Source of the DNA: Silene latifolia
Taxonomy: Eukaryota > Streptophyta > Magnoliopsida > Caryophyllales > Caryophyllaceae
DNA length: 64,000 bases
NCBI RefSeq assembly: GCF_048544455.1
Contig: NC_133536.1
Coordinates: forward strand, 25,174,152-25,238,151
Direction: 5' to 3'
The notes under the pieces are model-generated. The model was not told where the DNA came from. It searched no databases and worked only from the letters and a program-made list of their open reading frames with translations. Shown one piece after another: positions 12,236 to 24,802 of this stretch; positions within the stretch are counted from its first letter, which is position 1, and each line of letters opens with the position of its first letter. The position numbers and the translations under genes are program-made.

Positions 12236-15200
12236 ATGGCGCTCTCTTATCACCCAACACCAACACTCTCCACATCCTCACACTCCATCTCACCTTCTCT
12301 TTCAATTCATCCCATTTCCCTCTCTCCCTTTAAAATCTCCTTCCCAACTTCTTCTTCTTCTTCTTCTTTGAAAATAATCAAATGTGCCACAAAAGACCCA
12401 CCTTCTACTACAACTAGTATTGATGATCCCAAGACTGGTGTTGCTGTCTACAAACCCAAATCTTATGAAGTTCTTGTCACTGATGCTGCCAATTCTCTCG
12501 CTTTTGCTCTTCAGGATGGCAAATTACGTCTCGAAATCGACTTCCCGTAATTCCCTTCCCTAATATTTATTCTAATTTGCAGGAGCCTTTGAGGCACCAC
12601 AAATTCTTACTTGTGACGATTCACACTCGATTTAAATAATGTTAAAAAGGAAAGGGTTTGTGACCGTCACAACCAAGACTTGCTGGGCACCACTGGGGTA
12701 CTAGTGTTATTCAATTATGAAATGTTGTATGCTCAAAGTCAATATTTAAACTTCGTGCCTATATGGAAATTAGCTACGGAAATTAGCTACTTACTCCCTC
12801 CGTCCAAATCATTTGTTTACCTTTGATTAAATTACTCCTTACAAAAAATAAAAAAGGTAAACAAATAAATGAGACCAAGGGAGTAACATTTGTTTTGGCT
12901 GGCATGCATATCACTGTTAGATATTCTTTAGGATGACTGTATACTGCTTACTGTGGCTTATGGGAGCATGATTTATGAATTTTCATTAGGGTGTATTTAA
13001 TGCAAATGTCAGCTCGCTTAGTCGGTAACTTGTTGAGAGGTAGTGTTCATTACTTGTGTTCCCCTCGGTATCAAATTTGTCCTTATTCCCTTTAGAGTGT
13101 GTTTGGATTGAGGGATTTGGAGAGAAAGGAAAGGGAGGGAGAGTGGGGGATTTAAAATTCCTTGTTTAGATAGCAAATGAGGGTGGAGTGGGAGTGATTT
13201 GGAGGGATTCAATTTCCCTCCTCCAAGCCTAATCAAAATCTCTCCACAATAGGCAAGATTTTGAGGGAAATTGTGTCCAAACACCCACACCCCATTCCCC
13301 CTCCCTTTCCCTTCCCTCCTTCCCCCTCACCTCCCTTTCCCTCCATTTTTGCTATCCAAACACACCCTTAAGAACTACTCGTATTATTTACAGTTTGGTA
13401 AAAGGGGAAAAAAGAGCTAATGTTGAGAGGTGGTGTTCATGATTTTGGTAACCAAATGTTTGGTGTACTTCGTTATCATTTAGGCCGCCAAAATGGGAAT
13501 AACTCAAATCGTTTGTCAATAAAGTAGAATTCGTGAAACCTTGAGTTACCGAAGTGGAATTAGTTTGAACGTCCAGGAACAAAAATGGAAGAAGTGTAGA
13601 AAAATTAGGGTGTGAATTGGTTAGAGCGCATTCTATCATGCTGCTTAACAATCTATGTAGGAGACACTGTAATCGCGTAGGTTTTGGTAACGAATTCCTT
13701 GCTGGAAGATTAGCTTTTTCAGCTACTTATTTGAATGATTAGTTCAGTTTCAGCTAATTTTACTTCTCTGTTGGCGGTTCATGACGTGTTTCTTGCCTGA
13801 CATTTGTGTTGTTGTCGCTGCCATGACAGGCCTCTACCAAGCGACATATCATCTTATAAGGTATTTCCTCTTTGCTTGTTTATCATGAATCTAGGCCTAA
13901 AACAAAGTATCCTTTGTTATTCGGTGAAAGACAACTGCTATCTTCAAATGGTCTGGTATTTTTGTTCTGTGTGGCAGTTTTCTCGATTACCATAAATTGA
14001 GTTGTTGACTGACTTATTAAAACAGAGACATGATTTTCTCAAATTGCAAAATATGTGAAGGGGTCTTCAGATGACTTCATCGATGCAAATATCCAGCTTG
14101 CATTGACAGTTGCTAGGAAAATTCAGGACAAAATGCAACTCAGATGTCGCATTGTAAGATGATACTATCCTTATATTCTGGCTTCAATGTTTCATGAACA
14201 TGGATTTTGATTTCTCCAAGTGGGAATTGGCAATTATCAGGTGTTTCCGGACAAGCCTGAAAAGCGCAGGGCCTGCCAAATTTTTAAGACTGCTTTTGAC
14301 TCGGTAATGATGTCTATCCTTGGACTTGAGTTTACCTTGTTATACTTTCACTAATATCCGGTTTAAATCTACAGCAACTGATTTTTACAGTGACATGAGA
14401 TGTTCATTTTTTTTTTAATCTTACAATATTCTTTCACTTTCAGATTCCTCCTACATTTTTTCTTTTTTTATTATGCAAAATGTTCCATTCTATTGTATAC
14501 TAAAATGTTAATAAGAGTAGTTTCTAAATGCTTATGCATCTTTTTCAGACTGAGGGTCTTACTGTTGGTTCGCTGGATGATGTGCCTGGTGGTGCCGTCT
14601 CTTCCTTCTTCCGATCTATAAGGAATACATTGGATTTTGATTTTGAAGATGAAAATGAAGGTAACTTTTGCACGCGATTCCTGAATGAAATTGTGGACTT
14701 TTTTTATCCTTTCATGAGTTTCTTTGTAACGTTTTTGCATGTCGAATGCATCTTGTGTTTCACTTAGTGGGAGCCTTGGAGGTTGCTATAAGACTATCAT
14801 TGGTTTAAGCTAATAATGGTGCTCCATTCATGTGTTGTCTACACTAGTGCTCTTTAAGTAGTAGTTCTTTTTTTAAAGCCCTTAAGTAGGATATTTGAAG
14901 CGTGTTGTGCATGTCTTTTTAGCTGTTGTGATGACGTGATGTTGTCTGAACTGCATTTGACAACAATACTATTTTACATTTTAATTGCAGGTCGCTGGGA
15001 ATCTAATGATTCACCATCACTTTACATCTTTCTTAACTGTAGCACGCGAGAACTCTCTCTTATTGAGAAGTATGTGGTACGATGTCTCTATTTCTCCGTT
15101 CTATCTTCTGTACATAGATTCTGTTGCATATGTGCTATTCCTTGGATTTCTGTAACTTATTATGTTGCATACGCATAGGATGCTATAATCTGTATCCAGT

Positions 15201-18200
15201 TTCTGGTATCCAGTTACTATTTAGATTATTAGAACAGGCTCTCTCTTCCCACAGTGGCATGATCCATGCAAAAAACATGATATCATACAGCACCAACAGA
15301 ACTAAGCACACCAAATCACCGATGTAGCATTTGGTTCCATAATTTAGATTCTTACTCTACTTCAATTTGTTCTATAATTTTCTCAATTTTCAGCCCTAGT
15401 AATATTGAAATGTCAAATCTGTTTGTTCACTGGTTCTGAGTTTGAATGCTGAAGGAAATGTTTTTTTATTTTAGTTTAGTCGTTCCTCGGATTATGTTAC
15501 TTGGACACTTACTTTGGATGAAAGTCATGTGTCCGGCTCTCCGACATACTGTCATGACTCATGAGTAGAACTTCATTGTAGGCCAAAAGCATGCAACTTC
15601 TTCACAAAATATCTGTGTAGGACATTCTGACACCGTGTCGCATACCACATCATGCACTTACCCGACTGGAAGTAATATAGCCCTCACAACTATAGAATTA
15701 TCCATGTCCAATGCATATCATTCACTTGAAACTAATCAGTACATTTCGTGAGATCCAAAGTGGCTGTCTGCTGTCATATTAGATTTTTTAGCAACCATAT
15801 GACATTGAAGTCTGATTGATACTTTGATAGCAATGTACTGAGCTAAATTGGTATTGGTATTTCTAGTATGAATTATAAATTTTATGCCATTTTGAATATG
15901 GAAAGTATTTTTAAAAGGAGGGAGTCTAAGAGTCTTGCAAGTTGGGATGGCAACGGGTCATACAACATTATTTTATCAATCAGAATACAAAATTATTTTA
16001 TCAATCAAAATACAAAATCATCAACTGTAGTGAACTGTTTGGTTTTATAAGATACTACTTTAGCTGAAATTTGAACATCTTTGAATTTATCTCTTTCCAA
16101 CATGCAGGAGTCATTTGCGTCTTCAACTCCCACTCTACTCTTCAATCTTGAACTTGAGACATTGCGGTATAGTTTAATTCTTGCATTACTTTGCTGGTGG
16201 TTATGGATTTGCTGTCTAATGAACAATGAGCTTTTTACAGTGCTGACCTGGGCCTTTTAGGCTTCCCAAGTAAGGATCTCCAATACCGGTTTCTCTCTCA
16301 GTTCATTCCTGTGTTCTATATCCGAACAAGAGAATACTCTAAGGTACCTCTTTTTCAGAGCCCCTTTGCTAGCAAACTAATATTGTTATCTTTTAATAAC
16401 CTATCTTCTGTTGCCTTGATGCACGAAAGACAGTGCCTGTGGCACCTTATATCGTGAATTACAGTGGAGCTCTGTTTCGCCAATATCCTGGTAAGCCCAT
16501 AAACTAGATTCAAATGTAACACCTTACTCCACTATAAGCAGGATTTGACCCCACAAAACCGACCCAGTCCGAACGCAAAAAATACACCCGAAATTAACCG
16601 CATCCAGAACAAACTACCTCATAAATGTTCTGATCTGAAACTCTGGAAAATGTTGCCTCCATCACGCTTTTTAATCTGCATCCGAGAAAAAAAAAACAGT
16701 GTGGTTAATCTTGATCAAGTTATGTACTCAATGTCCCAACAAGTTGTATACATTTTTCTTTTCTAGAAAAGTCTTACTCTTAGGAAAAGCAAATACACAT
16801 GGGCTATGTTCCTTCGACTCTTCTATTTAGAGACATACCCGTGTCCGGCACGACAGGTCACGACATGGATATGGGTATGGAATCTGCACTCGACACTTCT
16901 CAATCTGACACTTCCCTTGGAAAAGCTAAGCTAAAAAAAGAGGCTTAGATGATAAAAATAGAGACAAAGAATGTTTATGAAGCATCTAGTATGATATTTA
17001 ATTATTTCAAGCCTTATTTGTCGAATTACTTTACATTTTAACTTTCAAAAACTCTAATTATTTCAAGTTTCTAAAGTGTATTTTCGCTTTGAGACGTGCC
17101 CCCGCAGACGCATCCTTATTCTAAGACAAGGTCCCCGTGTCTAAAAAAATTAGTCATGACGAGTCTGACACTTGGATCCACACCCGTGTCCGACACTCAT
17201 ACACGAGTTTGAGTAATATAGCATGTGGGATTGTGAGCCATTATGTATTGCTATTTCTGAAAAGAATTTGAAAAGTGGTGTAAGTGGGTTGAGGGTCATT
17301 TTGGGTTTCAGTCTAACTTTTCTGATAAGTGTATGAAACATATTGGAATATATATGTATAGTGTATACAACCTGTCGGAAGCAGGAACAAAGGATGTATT
17401 AGTTAGAGGTGGAATGTACAACGATAAATGAATCGTGATGCTGTCATAACAAAAAAGCCCGTATATGAGGAGGAGCTGTTTCTGCTTCCCCTTTGTTCCC
17501 CCTTTTCTGTTTCTTAGTTCTTATTCTTATTTTTTGTAATAGGTGTGTTTTTGCTTTTGTGGTTGACTACTTTTCATGTGTATCTTTGAGGTGCTTTTGT
17601 TAGTAACAAAATCCTCAAGAGTTTTTTATGCTTAGTCCTCTTTTGAAACTGGTGGGATTGGAAGGGTAAAAACTGAGGAGATTCTCTTTGACTAAATAAA
17701 AAATTGTGAGGATTTGATGCCTTTGGAGTTCGGAGGCATCTTTAACTCTTTGACTTGCAGATCGTTAATTGCAAAGGCAAGATAACTAAAGCCGCCCACA
17801 CTACCTTTGCAGGTCCTTGGCAAGTGATGCTTAAGCAACAAGATGGCTCCTATGCTTGCGTGGCAGAAAGTGCAACTCGTTTCACCCTTGGCGAAGTAAA
17901 CCCCTCTTATTCTGCTTGTTCGTTATTTCAGAACGGTTTAAGACATGGCACATAAAGGATATTTTCAATGTTTCAGACCAAGGAAGAACTGCTGAGGGTG
18001 TTAGGACTGCAAGAGGAACAAGGAAGCTCCTTAGAATTCCTTCGTCGAGGCTACAAGGTTTGTTCTCTTTAAGCATGTACGGCATTCTCATGATCAATGT
18101 AATGGTTGCGAAATACATTTGCGTACTATGATGCGGTGGTATGGACTGCGTTGCAAACGATTGTGGCTTGTTTTTTGCCAATCTTATGTGTCATATTGGT

Positions 18201-18714
18201 CTAGTAGGATGATTGTATCGGTTACTCGGTTAGTATCGGCCTAAGGTTGATTGTAACATTCAGAATTTCAAATATTGTGTACGACGGCCAAATATCGCCT
18301 ATTTTCTTACCTACCCATTTTACATATCAGTCGTAGATGGTTAGACCAGGCAAATGGGTCGTGTTTTGGTCTCATACGACTCATTTGGGGTATATTTGCA
18401 TTTAGGTCAGGTACTCTGGTCCTTCCTGGTATTATTATTGGGTCATTGAGGGTAAGGATCAATTTGCCCATCGAAATTTGAGTCGGATCCGTTTAATTTG
18501 GGTTTGAAGTCATTTTCGGGTTCACCTATTTGGGTGCAGGTCGTGGTACTCAGATCGTATCAGTTTTATTAGGTCTTGTATCGGTTTATATTTAATAGTA
18601 CCATGCTTGGAGTAGTAATTAATCATGCTGTAATATTTTCCTATTCCTATCCAGACTGCTACCTGGTGGGAAGAGGATACTGAATTAGAGGTGTCTTCAG
18701 AGTGGAGAAGTTGA
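12236..18714 (+). CDS. LPA3: Chloroplast DUF1995 protein, LPA3-like photosystem II assembly factor (12 exons)
   Basis: Twelve exons with GT..AG introns join in frame into 380 residues: 12236-12546, 13830-13860, 14061-14153, 14241-14303, 14549-14660, 14991-15076, 16108-16166, 16241-16343, 16430-16490, 17813-17895, 17977-18057 and 18655-18714 (TGA). The first 50 or so residues are Ser/Thr/Pro-rich and basic without acids, as in a chloroplast transit peptide. The rest is a DUF1995 domain with blocks I recognise from the LPA3 family, including [86 protein letters not shown] and LEFLRRGYK. In Arabidopsis, LPA3 helps LPA2 and Alb3 assemble CP43 into photosystem II at the thylakoid; the role here is inferred from similarity. 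ATG 12236 gives the transit peptide. Exon 2 is a 31-base microexon. No stop or frameshift was found. Intron 1 (1283 bp) carries two MITEs. Confidence 0.85.
12794..12883. mobile_element. Stowaway-like MITE in LPA3 intron 1
   Basis: This 90-bp inverted-repeat element has the outer sequence CTCCCTCCGTCC and is flanked by TA at 12792-12793 and 12884-12885. Its arms share a TTTGTTTACCTTT stem. It lies wholly within the intron. Confidence 0.8.
13095..13367. mobile_element. Tourist/PIF-Harbinger-like MITE in LPA3 intron 1
   Basis: The ends GAGTGTGTTTGGAT and ATCCAAACACACCC are inverted repeats. TTA duplicates flank them at 13092-13094 and 13368-13370. The 273-bp element has purine-rich and pyrimidine-rich halves (GGAGGGAGAG against CCCTCCCTTTCC) that can fold back along most of its length. 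Confidence 0.8.
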
Positions 18715-19157
18715 AAAGAATCAAAACCTTCAATTCATTTTTCGTGATGGCATCGGGCAGAAATTACGTGAAAGATTTCAAGATTATCTGCAATTTTTCA
18801 TGGTTGCTGATCAAATGGAGGTACGCCACTATTCATTTTCAAGTGGCCTTACAGTTTACAGCAAATTATAGCATTCTAGACATTCATAGGACTCTACTGC
18901 ACTCTGCAGTGATTTGTAATATAACCTGACTCGACTACGAGATATACAAACTGAGGTTTATCTCCTTGATTGAGCGCTTTCGCGTCATCATTATATTTTT
19001 ACCTTTGGCTGATCACCATGTATTTGTTTCTTGCCAAGAACCTAATCTAAATTGGGTTGCATTTTTAGCGCAATATTTACATTTATATCGAAGAGCCATA
19101 GTTTGGCTCAAGCTACAACAGAAAAGAAAAGGGTGGTTGATTATTGAGGTTTGGGAG
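18715..19157. other. Tail-to-tail intergenic gap between LPA3-like and HLS1-like genes
   Basis: Both genes end here on opposite strands, 443 bp apart, so this stretch must hold both 3' UTRs and poly(A) sites. AT-rich runs near 18870-18950 and 19050-19090 are compatible with that. The short ORFs have no recognisable domains. No mobile element was seen. Confidence 0.6.
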
Positions 19158-22100
19158 TCAAAAATCCCGTGGATCAACGAAGAGAGTGGGTAAGGTTGAT
19201 CGAGAACTAACCCAATCCAAAGGCTCAGATTCCTCGTCACTCCCATCCTTAGCTAGCTTCTTCATGCACCACAAATCTTCATTCCAAGAGAATTTTTTCC
19301 AATGGGGAATGACTTCACAAACTGGGTCCCACGGAGCCACCTCGGCTACAACTGCACCACAAGCCACATCTTTCCTAGCCATGTTGTGTGCAAAGTTGCA
19401 TAGACCCTTCATTAGACTCAAGGAACCTTTGCCTTCCATGTGAAGGCCGTACAAGAAATAGAACCCAAATGGACTAAACACGTTTGGGATCGAGGGAACC
19501 CTAAGCCAAGGCATATGGGCATCCAAAACCCGACTTCCAAGACAAAAAGCTTTCGTTAGTTTAGCCGCGCCCTTGAGTTCTAATTGATACACTTCCTTTG
19601 TGTTCCACACACTCATTATAGCGAAGCATGGTGGGAGCTCCTTCTTAGGATCCCATTTCGGTAGGTATCCCCTAGGGACCGCAATGAAAGTGCCCAAATT
19701 GAGCTTGCTTGACAAAACCATACCAATGTCCTTTGGGAAGAATTCTGAGTTGCGGAAAATATGTCGATACATGGACTCTGCTAGTTGTGGTGATACTCGG
19801 ATAATGGTGGTGCCGGAGGTTATAGGTTTTCTGTGAGCATGTACCGGTTGCCCTAGTACAGTTGGTGTACAAACTTTAGTGTAATCGAATTTTCGGGTGA
19901 AAAGGTTGATTGAAGGTTCATTCGAGCAATCTGTCATCATATAAACATATTGAGCTCCATTTTCTTTGCACCATTCCTCTGTTCTCTTCACCAATTTTGT
20001 AGCCACACCTTTTTGCCTGTACAAATAATTAAACGTGAACATTACTCCGTAGAAGTTTTGAATATGGCTGAATGGTCGGTCCATTTGACCTAGACCTGAC
20101 AAACGGGTCAACTTGGCCGGGTTTAGATTGGGTTAATTCCGGATTTGCAAGAATTCAGGTCAGATCAGGCTAGGTTCAGGTCATTTCGTCTCCGGGTCAT
20201 TTTTGGAGTCAGCTACTTTCAAGTCATTTTCGAAGTCAGCAACAGTAAACATTCGAGTTCATGATGAGTTCTGAATTCCATGTTTTGGCAAAAGGAAGAC
20301 GATTCAAACTCGTGATTCAAACATTTTATTTTCTAGTATCTATATAGATTTAGCCTACTAACACGTCTCAGTTTGTATGATTACGAAAGGGAGATGATTC
20401 AAACTCGTGATCTAAGTCGAAACTCGAAAGGCTATCTCACCGGCCAAGACATGACCCATTATATTTTGTGCGAAAGGCTGCGTAATATTCGATGGGTTCG
20501 ATCCAATCAAACGATCATTTGATGAGAATGGTACATATTCATGGTCAAATGAGTCATGAGTGCAATATAAAAAGTAAGATACAAAATGTTGAATAAAAAA
20601 TGCGACATTCTGTGTAAAACGGCGCGGAATAGCACTCCGGAATATATGATAAAGATTAAAGTGGGATTATACGTTAAGCATACTACGTTCATCATTAAAA
20701 TATGCATGATTCTATGCCCAAATATTAATAATCCTGACACATAATCCACCTTTTTGGATATCTAAATAGTGACTAAGATCATCTATAATTGAGGTCTCTT
20801 TTTTATATTCATAAACATGATCAAATTATTTAGAGTAAATTATCAAAAACTCCCTTTTAAAATACGTTTTTTAAAATTTACCCCCTTTTAAAAAAAAGTT
20901 TAAAAATTACACCCAAAATATTTCAAAAATTTAAAAATTGCTCCCTAACCTATGTTTTTGCATTTTTATGACAAAAATGCCCCTCATTTTTTTATATATT
21001 TCTCATATGTTTATCGACTTCATTACAACTCTACCCACCTTTCTACCACTCAAGGACTCCACGGTAAACCACCACAATCCTCCACCCAAAATCCACCATC
21101 ATATTCGTTATATGAGAATAGAAACTTAGGGGTATTTTTGTCATAAAAATGTAAAAATAGGGGTTTGGTAGCAATTTTTAAACTTTTGCATTATTCTGGG
21201 TGTAATTTTTAAATTTTTTTTAAAAAGGGAGTTAATTTTAAAAAGTGTATTTTAAAAGGGAGTTATTGATAATTTACCCAATTATTTAGGTTGTATGAAA
21301 ATGTTAATATAAACCGATAATAATGAGATTCTAACCATCAACGTAAATTTCGGTTTGAGATAGTCTCTTAGCATGGTATCAGAGCCTATAATTATGTTTT
21401 GAGATTTAAAAGCTTAAACTGATAGTTGAATTTCTATGATCGGTGAGTTCTGATACCATGTTAATAAATCATCTTAATCAAAAACTTAAACTAATGGTTA
21501 AAGTTTCATGATCAGTTTTAATTCTAACATAAAAGGTACTAATTAATCTAGGTTATTCTTTGGATCAAGAGGACATCATCATCCTTAATAATAATAATAA
21601 TATTATTATTATTACATAGAAAAGCTCTTGTATTTTTCCATGTGTATCTGTCAAATGTCCATGTATTAGTCGATATCAACTAGCTTTGCTGGTACGACAA
21701 ACAATACTTATCATATCGATAAACCTATCGATATTCTATTTTGAAAGAGAATGAAGTAGATATATAAAAACTAGATTGATATTTTCATGTGACCAATGAT
21801 GTGATAGGTCTTTTGGTTTGTAATAACAAAATAGAGGTAACAAAAAGAAGCATATTTGTCTATATGACAAAGGAATAGCAACTCCTTAAGCCTTTGATTT
21901 AACTATTGAAATCTAATCATGTCAACTTTAATTTGTCCAAGTGACTGACTAAAGGATCTTAACTAGTTGCTCACAATTTTATGTCCATATAGAGTATCCT
22001 CACTTTGCTTACTTTTAACCAAATTAACATAAAGATAGTCGTACAGTATTTTTATTTTTATTATTTATTTACTTTTAATTAAAATACATTTTAAAAAATT

Positions 22101-23237
22101 TATAAAAGATAAAAAAAATGACTGGAACGAAGAGTAGAAAATAAAACGGCACATTTCTTATTTCATAGTACTAGTATAGTACGTTAGACAAAGGCATGAT
22201 CTTTGTCCCTTATTTTACTAATAAATATCTTTGTTCTCCTTTGGAACATGAAATTTAATGGTAGGGAACCAAATTTGGCCTTTGTTGTCCTTTAGTAAAA
22301 TTATCAAAATATGTATATTCATGAGAAATTAGTCAATCTTTTTTAAGACAGTTTATCCAAATTTTATTGTAAAATCACCTGTTACTTAAATCTCGCACCA
22401 ACTTTTTATAAGGTTATTCTGATAATTAATAAATGGTTTTACAATAATTTTACGTAAAACCGTGTTACTTAAACAAGTGTATTTTGCATTAGAAGAAGAA
22501 AATGAGGAGAAGAAGCTCGACTACAAACCTATGCATGGGAGAAACTCGTAAGCCTAAAATATAAGCCAGTTTGACGTAAATGGGAGGATCATCAATTTTC
22601 TTTCCTCTTGTAACGGTTTTTATGCCACATCGTATTACCCCTACCATTTCTCCTTCATATTCTGCAACCTACAATATTTATTCATATTATGCTTCATCCA
22701 TGCAAATTTACTAAACTTAAAACTTAATGTATACAAATATAAAATGGTGGAGCTATGAAATGTAATTATAAAAATTTAACATGGTAACTAGATTCTCAAT
22801 ATTTTTCCATGAAAATTAAACAATATTTTTCATATCGACAACTACAGACAGTACTATCATCTCGACCATTTTCCAATAAACACAAGTCAATGAATCTCGT
22901 TTACATTATTCTGTGAGGAGAATGTTTAGTGATAACACTTGTTAAAAAAACCGTATTTTATTATGGACAGTAAATATTAAAAAAGGGTTATTACCATCAT
23001 AATACGAGACGGGAAATGGCGTATACGACCAAGAGGGTCACCCAAGAGATGAGTAACAAGAGTAGATGATTTACCATCTTGTTGTCCTAACTCACTTTGT
23101 ATCTCCATTTCCTCAACCTTCTCCTTATCCTTCTCTTCATCATATTCTCTTACTAATAATATTTTATTTTCATCATTTTTCTTGATTTTCTCGTTAATTA
23201 ATGACTCTTCATGAACTACTACTAACATTCTTGACAT
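19158..23237 (-). CDS. HLS1-like: HOOKLESS1-like GNAT-type N-acetyltransferase (3 exons)
   Basis: Three minus-strand exons join in frame into 413 residues: 23237-22995 (81 codons), 22668-22529 and 20016-19158. Both introns have GT..AG ends. HLS1 of Arabidopsis has about 403 residues, so the model is full length. Exon 1 carries LVREYDEEKDKEKVEEME and the LLGDPLGRIRHFPS block. Exon 2 carries AEYEGEMVGVIRCGIKTV and LAYILGLRVSPMHR. Exon 3 starts with RQKGVATKLVKRTEEWC, the acetyl-CoA loop of the GNAT fold, followed by YMMTDCSNEPSINLF and the HLS1-specific C-terminal half. HLS1 controls apical hook bending through ethylene-auxin crosstalk; its relatives have varied and less known roles, so the exact function here is open. 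The start is ATG 23237; an in-frame ATG three codons on is possible. Intron 2 is 2.5 kb and holds a MULE-type MITE. A TATA box lies about 95 bp upstream. No disabling change was seen. Confidence 0.85.
20017..22528 (-). other. Large intron 2 of the HLS1-like gene
   Basis: This 2512-bp intron starts GT at 22528 and ends AG at 20017 on the minus strand. Besides the MITE it holds a dispersed ACCCGxxxC-rich repeat at about 20090-20230 that resembles sequence at 47733-47960, a TAATAATAAT/ATTATTATTA inverted microsatellite near 21586-21614, and AT-rich sequence. No second gene is visible in it. Confidence 0.7.
20833..21279. mobile_element. 447-bp MULE-type MITE in intron 2 of the HLS1-like gene
   Basis: Arms of about 155 bp (20833-20990 and 21125-21279) are inverted copies that begin GAGTAAATTATC and GGGTAAATTATC. 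A perfect 9-bp target duplication AATTATTTA flanks the element (20824-20832 and 21280-21288). The size, terminal G and 9-bp duplication fit a Mutator-derived MITE. Its arms have the same style (ACTCCCTTTT..AATTACACCC) as the element at 1305-2524. Confidence 0.85.
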
Positions 23238-23330
23238 TATTATTCCTTCTTTTTATTTTTTGCACTCAACTTATAGGTATGTTTTTTGTTTGATGAGCTT
23301 CTATGGTAGTGACATTTGTGCAAACTCCAC

Positions 23331-23343
23331 TATTTATATAAAA
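23331..23343 (-). promoter_or_regulatory. TATA box of the HLS1-like gene
   Basis: The minus strand reads TTTTATATAAATA about 95-105 bases before the start codon at 23237, which would leave a 5' UTR of roughly 60-75 bases. A Stowaway-like MITE (23454-23662) begins just upstream. Confidence 0.6.
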
Positions 23344-23453
23344 GTAGGAGATGAAGAGAGTACAAATTTTCTTTTAAAACGACATTATCTATCTTAAATT
23401 TAAGACGGATTAAGTATTATATCACTAATGTATCACTATATGTAAGACAAGTA

Positions 23454-23662
23454 CTCCCTCCGTCCCGGTCATTTGTTGTTCTTTGGTTTTGGCACAAAGA
23501 CCAAGAAAAGGGGAAAGGGGCCAATTACTAAATGACATGTGGAATAAATTGAATGTGAATGATCAAATTACTCATCAAATTTATTCTTAAAATAGAAATT
23601 ACAACAAATGACTGAGACACCCCAAAATGAAAAAGGACAACAAATGACCGGGATAGAGGGAG
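23454..23662. mobile_element. Stowaway-like MITE upstream of the HLS1-like gene
   Basis: The ends CTCCCTCCGTCCCGGTCATTTG and its inverted counterpart ending GGGAGTA lie between TA dinucleotides (23452-23453, 23663-23664). The element is 209 bp and lies about 110-320 bp upstream of the TATA box. Confidence 0.8.
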
Positions 23663-24061
23663 TATATTATTTTTCACTGTACATTTTTATATACACAAAT
23701 GGTAGTATGTACTTGACCAGTTTAAATTTAAGACGGATTAGTGCCGTAGTATATATTTATTAATATTGACAAGTGTCGTTATGTAAATGTCATTGGGGAT
23801 TCATACTTTAGCAATATAAGAAGAAGATGGACAACTTTATAATTAATGTTCTATCAATAACTTTTTAGATATCTTAGTGTGATACCACAAATTGTATTGA
23901 TACTTATTCCAAGTTGAAGACGTTCATTTTTTTTATTTATCGTTGGACCATACGTCGAATTATTTTAAGAGTAATTGATATGACAAGTTTTACAAAATTT
24001 AAATTGTACGGATTAAGCGTTTTATGTCATTAGTACGTATTCACATATTACATGTACAAAT

Positions 24062-24241
24062 ACCAATCGTTGGTTGGCGCAGTGGTAGCATGGGACTGCG
24101 CTTGGTAGGGAGGTCTGCGGATCGATCCCCCACAACTGCGATTGGGAGGGGTTTAAATACCGTAATACTTGAACACGCCCCGACATCCGGATTAGTCGGC
24201 CAATGTGGTTCGAATTACCGGATGGTTTAGACAAAAAAAAA
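24062..24241 (+). mobile_element. tRNA-derived SINE with intact target duplication
   Basis: A polymerase III box A (TGGCGCAGTGG, 24075-24085) and box B (GGATCGATCCC, 24119-24129) are followed by an unrelated body and an A-run ending at 24241. A perfect 19-base direct repeat, ACATATTACATGTACAAAT, flanks it at 24043-24061 and 24242-24260. This is the hallmark of LINE-assisted SINE insertion. No complete tRNA cloverleaf is present, so it is a SINE and not a tRNA gene. The perfect duplication implies a recent insertion. Confidence 0.9.
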
Positions 24242-24390
24242 ACATATTACATGTACAAATTAAAGATATCATGCAAGTTAGCAAAATGTGATTCACACAT
24301 TTTAGTATGGATTTGTGATAGTGAGTTTGATTAACATAGTTAAGTAGCAAAATTATTACCATTCCATATAATTTAATATAGTACGGAGTA

Positions 24391-24480
24391 CTCCCTCCGT
24401 TCCAGTGAGATGTTTACACTTCCTTTATTTTGTGAGGGGGAAATAAAGGAAGTGTAAACATATGACTGGAACGGAGGGAG
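24391..24480. mobile_element. Short Stowaway-like MITE (family 1)
   Basis: This 90-bp near-perfect foldback has CTCCCTCCGTTCCAGTGA ends and TA duplicates at 24389-24390 and 24481-24482. The stem includes TGTTTACACTTCC. The element at 50287-50393 is a second copy of the same family. Confidence 0.85.
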
Positions 24481-24802
24481 TACTATTTATTGGAAAAGGT
24501 AGATTCGTGCCAATTGGCCATCTAAATCTACTATTTATCAAAATCATACATCTTGTTAATAGGTTATTTATTAGTCAATCTACTTTTTTACTCGGATTCT
24601 ACTTCTCCTTAATGACATACGAGTATTATTTATCAAACATGCTCGAAATAAAAGTAAGCAATATTTGTTGAATTTGACTGATAATGTCGCATTATATGTG
24701 ATCAACATTTTTACCGGGTAATTTATGTGTTATCAACTCAATCCGTAGTACTTGGAAAATTTCTAGAAAGATGTAAAATTAGATGTTCAGTTTTTTGATG
24801 AA

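Noticed and set aside
14528..14767. 79-codon ORF containing [10 protein letters not shown]
   Set aside because: It is exon 5 of the LPA3-like gene read on into intron 5, not a separate gene.
17856..18131. ORFs on both strands around LPA3 exons 10 and 11
   Set aside because: They are shadow frames of the exons and introns.
24062..24241. tRNA gene
   Set aside because: Box A and box B are present, but there is no complete cloverleaf; the A tail and 19-bp duplication show a SINE.
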